From assembly GCA_017475785.1 (NCBI GenBank), contig JAFVEX010000035.1, forward strand, positions 1 through 6,144: 6,144 nucleotides of DNA, read 5' to 3'. The notes under the pieces were generated by a model that worked only from the letters and a program-made list of their open reading frames with translations, searched no databases and was not told where the DNA came from. Below, piece after piece: positions 4,882-6,144 of the stretch (the stretch's first letter is position 1; each line of letters begins with the position of its first letter). The translations under genes were made by a program, and so were the position numbers. Source of the DNA: Eubacterium sp. (GTDB lineage Bacteria > Bacillota_A > Clostridia > Lachnospirales > Lachnospiraceae).

Positions 4882-4954
4882 CACGCCTGGAGGGAATCGA
4901 ACCCCCGACACACGGTACCGGAAACCGTTGCTCTATCCACTGAGCTACAGACGC
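4882..4954 (-). tRNA. tRNA-Arg with CCG anticodon
   Basis: A full 73-nt cloverleaf can be drawn. The acceptor strands are GCGTCTG and CAGGCGT; U8-A9 are followed by the D-arm GCTC/GAGC. The anticodon stem is ACGGT/ACCGT around loop TTCCGGT, giving anticodon CCG, which reads CGG arginine codons. The variable loop has 5 nt, and the T-arm GGGGG-TTCGATT-CCCTC is canonical. The discriminator base is G. The 3' CCA is not encoded (TAG follows), so it must be added by a nucleotidyltransferase, as for many Firmicute tRNAs. The terminal acceptor pair is G1-U72, a wobble. Confidence 0.95.
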
Positions 4955-4995
4955 AGATACAGGGAGGGACTTCTTCGTCCGCCTGCAACGTTACG

Positions 4996-5024
4996 ATCAT
5001 AGCACAGGGATGAAAGATTGTCAA
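4996..5024 (-). promoter_or_regulatory. Near-consensus promoter of the tRNA-Arg gene
   Basis: A perfect TTGACA -35 box (5024-5019) and TATGAT -10 box (5001-4996) lie on the minus strand with an ideal 17-nt spacer. Transcription should start near 4989, about 35 nt before the tRNA 5' end, leaving a leader for RNase P to remove. The -35 begins one base after the DUF5688 stop codon, so the tRNA is a separate unit. Confidence 0.9.
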
Positions 5025-5025
5025 A

Positions 5026-5940
5026 CTAACTGTTCCTGATTTCTCCGGATTTTTCTCCTGTGAGCAAAAGCATCTGCTTTTCTGCGCAATCATAATAGTA
5101 CAGATTGTCGGAGAGCACTTCCTGCGGCGCGACCTGTGTGCGGTTGATCTCTCTTACCATCGCAAGAAGAATGGCTTCATCCCACACTTCATCTTTTGCC
5201 AGAATCAGGCACTCGTGAATACTGCTTGGCAGAACATAGTAGTCCCCCTGCATCCATTCCCCGATACGCCGCTGCATCGTCTCATCGGCGATCAGCACTG
5301 CTCCAAACGTCTTATTTTCATTCGTAAGAAGATACAGCGGTGAGGATTCTCCGTCATAAAGCTGGATGGAGTTCATCTCCTGAAGCACACTGCCGAGCGT
5401 CCGGAACACAGGCTTCATAGAAGAACAGGTTCTGCGCCAGGCCTCTTCCAGAAGTTCTTTTTCACTGATGTTCCACTGCCGCACATGCTCCCTGCTGATC
5501 AGGATCGAAGCATCCTGTATGATGGCGGAATCCACCTGATAATAGCTGACCAGCGCAAGATCATTCCATCTGGTGTGCGGCACCTGCTGCAGAAGCTTCT
5601 GGTTTTTCTCGTAATTGATCAGCTTGCAGAAGATGCTGCCCCGGACCTCTGTGTAGCACAGAAAAAAATTCCTTGGCATTTCCCTGCGCGCATTGTACTG
5701 CTCACACTGTTCCAGAAGATGATCCGCCAGCTGTGATACCGGCATGCCATTCTGATACTGCGTGTAGTACGGCTCCATATAAATAGAAGGATACAGGCCG
5801 CTTCTGCCTGCGCTGATTTCCATCGCCCGTCTCCGGATTCCGTTGTTTTTCGTGATGGTCTGAAGCCTGACGTCGATCTTCTCCTTCGCCTGAAGCCGTA
5901 CTGCTTCCGCAAGTGCTTTTTGAAACTGCAAAAAATTCAT
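5026..5940 (-). CDS. DUF5688 family protein, function unknown
   Basis: This 304-residue protein resembles the DUF5688 proteins that occur, often in several copies, in Lachnospiraceae and relatives. Their function is not known to me. Family-like segments are an N-terminal MNFLQFQKALAEAV helix, IYMEPYYTQYQNG (53-65), NFFLCYTEVRGSIFCKLINY (91-110), NQKLLQQVPHTRWNDLALVSYY (113-134), LPSSIHECLILAKDE (237-251) and EVLSDNLYYYD (274-284). There is no signal peptide, membrane segment or recognisable catalytic motif, so it is probably cytosolic. I chose the ATG at 5940 because AAGGAGGA lies directly upstream at 5952-5945; the frame stays open to 6027, adding 29 residues that do not look like the family. 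It stands apart from the sulfur genes, with the tRNA unit between, and has no evident link to them. Confidence 0.75.
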   Translation of the reverse strand: MNFLQFQKALAEAVRLQAKEKIDVRLQTITKNNGIRRRAMEISAGRSGLYPSIYMEPYYTQYQNGMPVSQLADHLLEQCEQYNARREMPRNFFLCYTEVRGSIFCKLINYEKNQKLLQQVPHTRWNDLALVSYYQVDSAIIQDASILISREHVRQWNISEKELLEEAWRRTCSSMKPVFRTLGSVLQEMNSIQLYDGESSPLYLLTNENKTFGAVLIADETMQRRIGEWMQGDYYVLPSSIHECLILAKDEVWDEAILLAMVREINRTQVAPQEVLSDNLYYYDCAEKQMLLLTGEKSGEIRNS

Positions 5941-6144
5941 AGATTCCTCCTTATATGCTTTCCGGCAGCCAGAAGAAAATGGCAAACAGCAGAAAAAACC
6001 ATGCTGGAGAAAAACCGGTTCATTCACTCAAAAAGTGCGGTCATGAATGAATCAGTGCTCCAATAAAAGCAGCGCGGCGTCTGAAAAGACGCACACAAAA
6101 AACTGCTGCCGGACAGCCTCTCAATTATTTGTTAAAAATGGAAC
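5941..6144 (-). other. Leader region of the DUF5688 gene with inverted repeats, no gene seen
   Basis: Upstream of the DUF5688 start I see no gene but several structures. The minus strand carries a short hairpin GCTG-TCCGG-CAGC followed by AGTTTTTT (about 6118-6097), which resembles a weak terminator. Next come a 6-bp stem GCGTCT/AGACGC (6077-6092) and an 8-bp inverted repeat TTCATTCA/TGAATGAA (6019-6026 and 6044-6051). A 9-bp long-range inverted repeat joins 5961-5969 to 6105-6113. An AT-rich AAATAAT near 6131-6125 could be a -10 box, whose -35 would lie near or beyond the window edge. The first hairpin could end an upstream gene or act inside the leader. Confidence 0.4.

Noticed and set aside
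4882..4954. The tRNA gene as an attachment site of an integrated element.
   Set aside because: No second copy of the tRNA 3' end, no integrase and no mobile gene is visible in the window.
4800..5093. A 97-residue minus-strand open frame.
   Set aside because: It spans the tRNA, its promoter and its terminator, and has no family resemblance; it is a chance open frame.

Overview
The window looks like a chromosomal segment of an anaerobic Clostridia-type Firmicute, most likely Lachnospiraceae. The basis is mid-range GC, strong GGAGG-type ribosome binding sites, a tRNA gene without an encoded CCA, and a protein I recognise as DUF5688, a family I associate with Lachnospiraceae. The taxon is inferred. 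Every supported gene lies on the minus strand, so transcription runs from high to low coordinates; I see no real gene on the plus strand.

Upstream block (6144 to about 4838): a leader with several inverted repeats, a DUF5688 protein of unknown function (5026-5940), then a stand-alone tRNA-Arg(CCG) unit with its own near-consensus promoter (4996-5024) and a strong intrinsic terminator (4838-4870).

Sulfur block (about 4757 to 1): a LysR-type regulator (3715-4626) is followed by a tight gene set. It comprises an O-acetylhomoserine sulfhydrylase (metY), a ThiS/MoaD-like sulfur carrier, an E1-like adenylyltransferase, a JAMM metalloprotease, a TusA-like protein, and the first 112 codons of a nitrite/sulfite reductase-type protein that runs off the window. 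The carrier, E1, JAMM protease, MetY and sulfite reductase are the set described for protein thiocarboxylate-dependent homocysteine/methionine synthesis in Wolinella succinogenes (HcyS, HcyF, HcyD, MetY, Sir). Inferred scheme: sulfite reductase makes sulfide, with TusA perhaps handling sulfur. HcyD trims the capped C-terminus of HcyS. HcyF adenylates the exposed glycine, which is converted to a thiocarboxylate. MetY joins this to O-acetylhomoserine, and HcyD releases homocysteine.

Points beyond the known system are: a two-residue Ala-Arg cap on the carrier where Wolinella has one Ala; a six-copy, in-frame 18/21-bp tandem repeat of the hcyF tail with serial stop codons; a carrier-to-E1 overlap in which the glycine codons of the carrier also form the next ribosome binding site; a TusA with CPVT instead of CPxP; and a sequence motif shared by the regions upstream of lysR and metY that could be the regulator's binding site.
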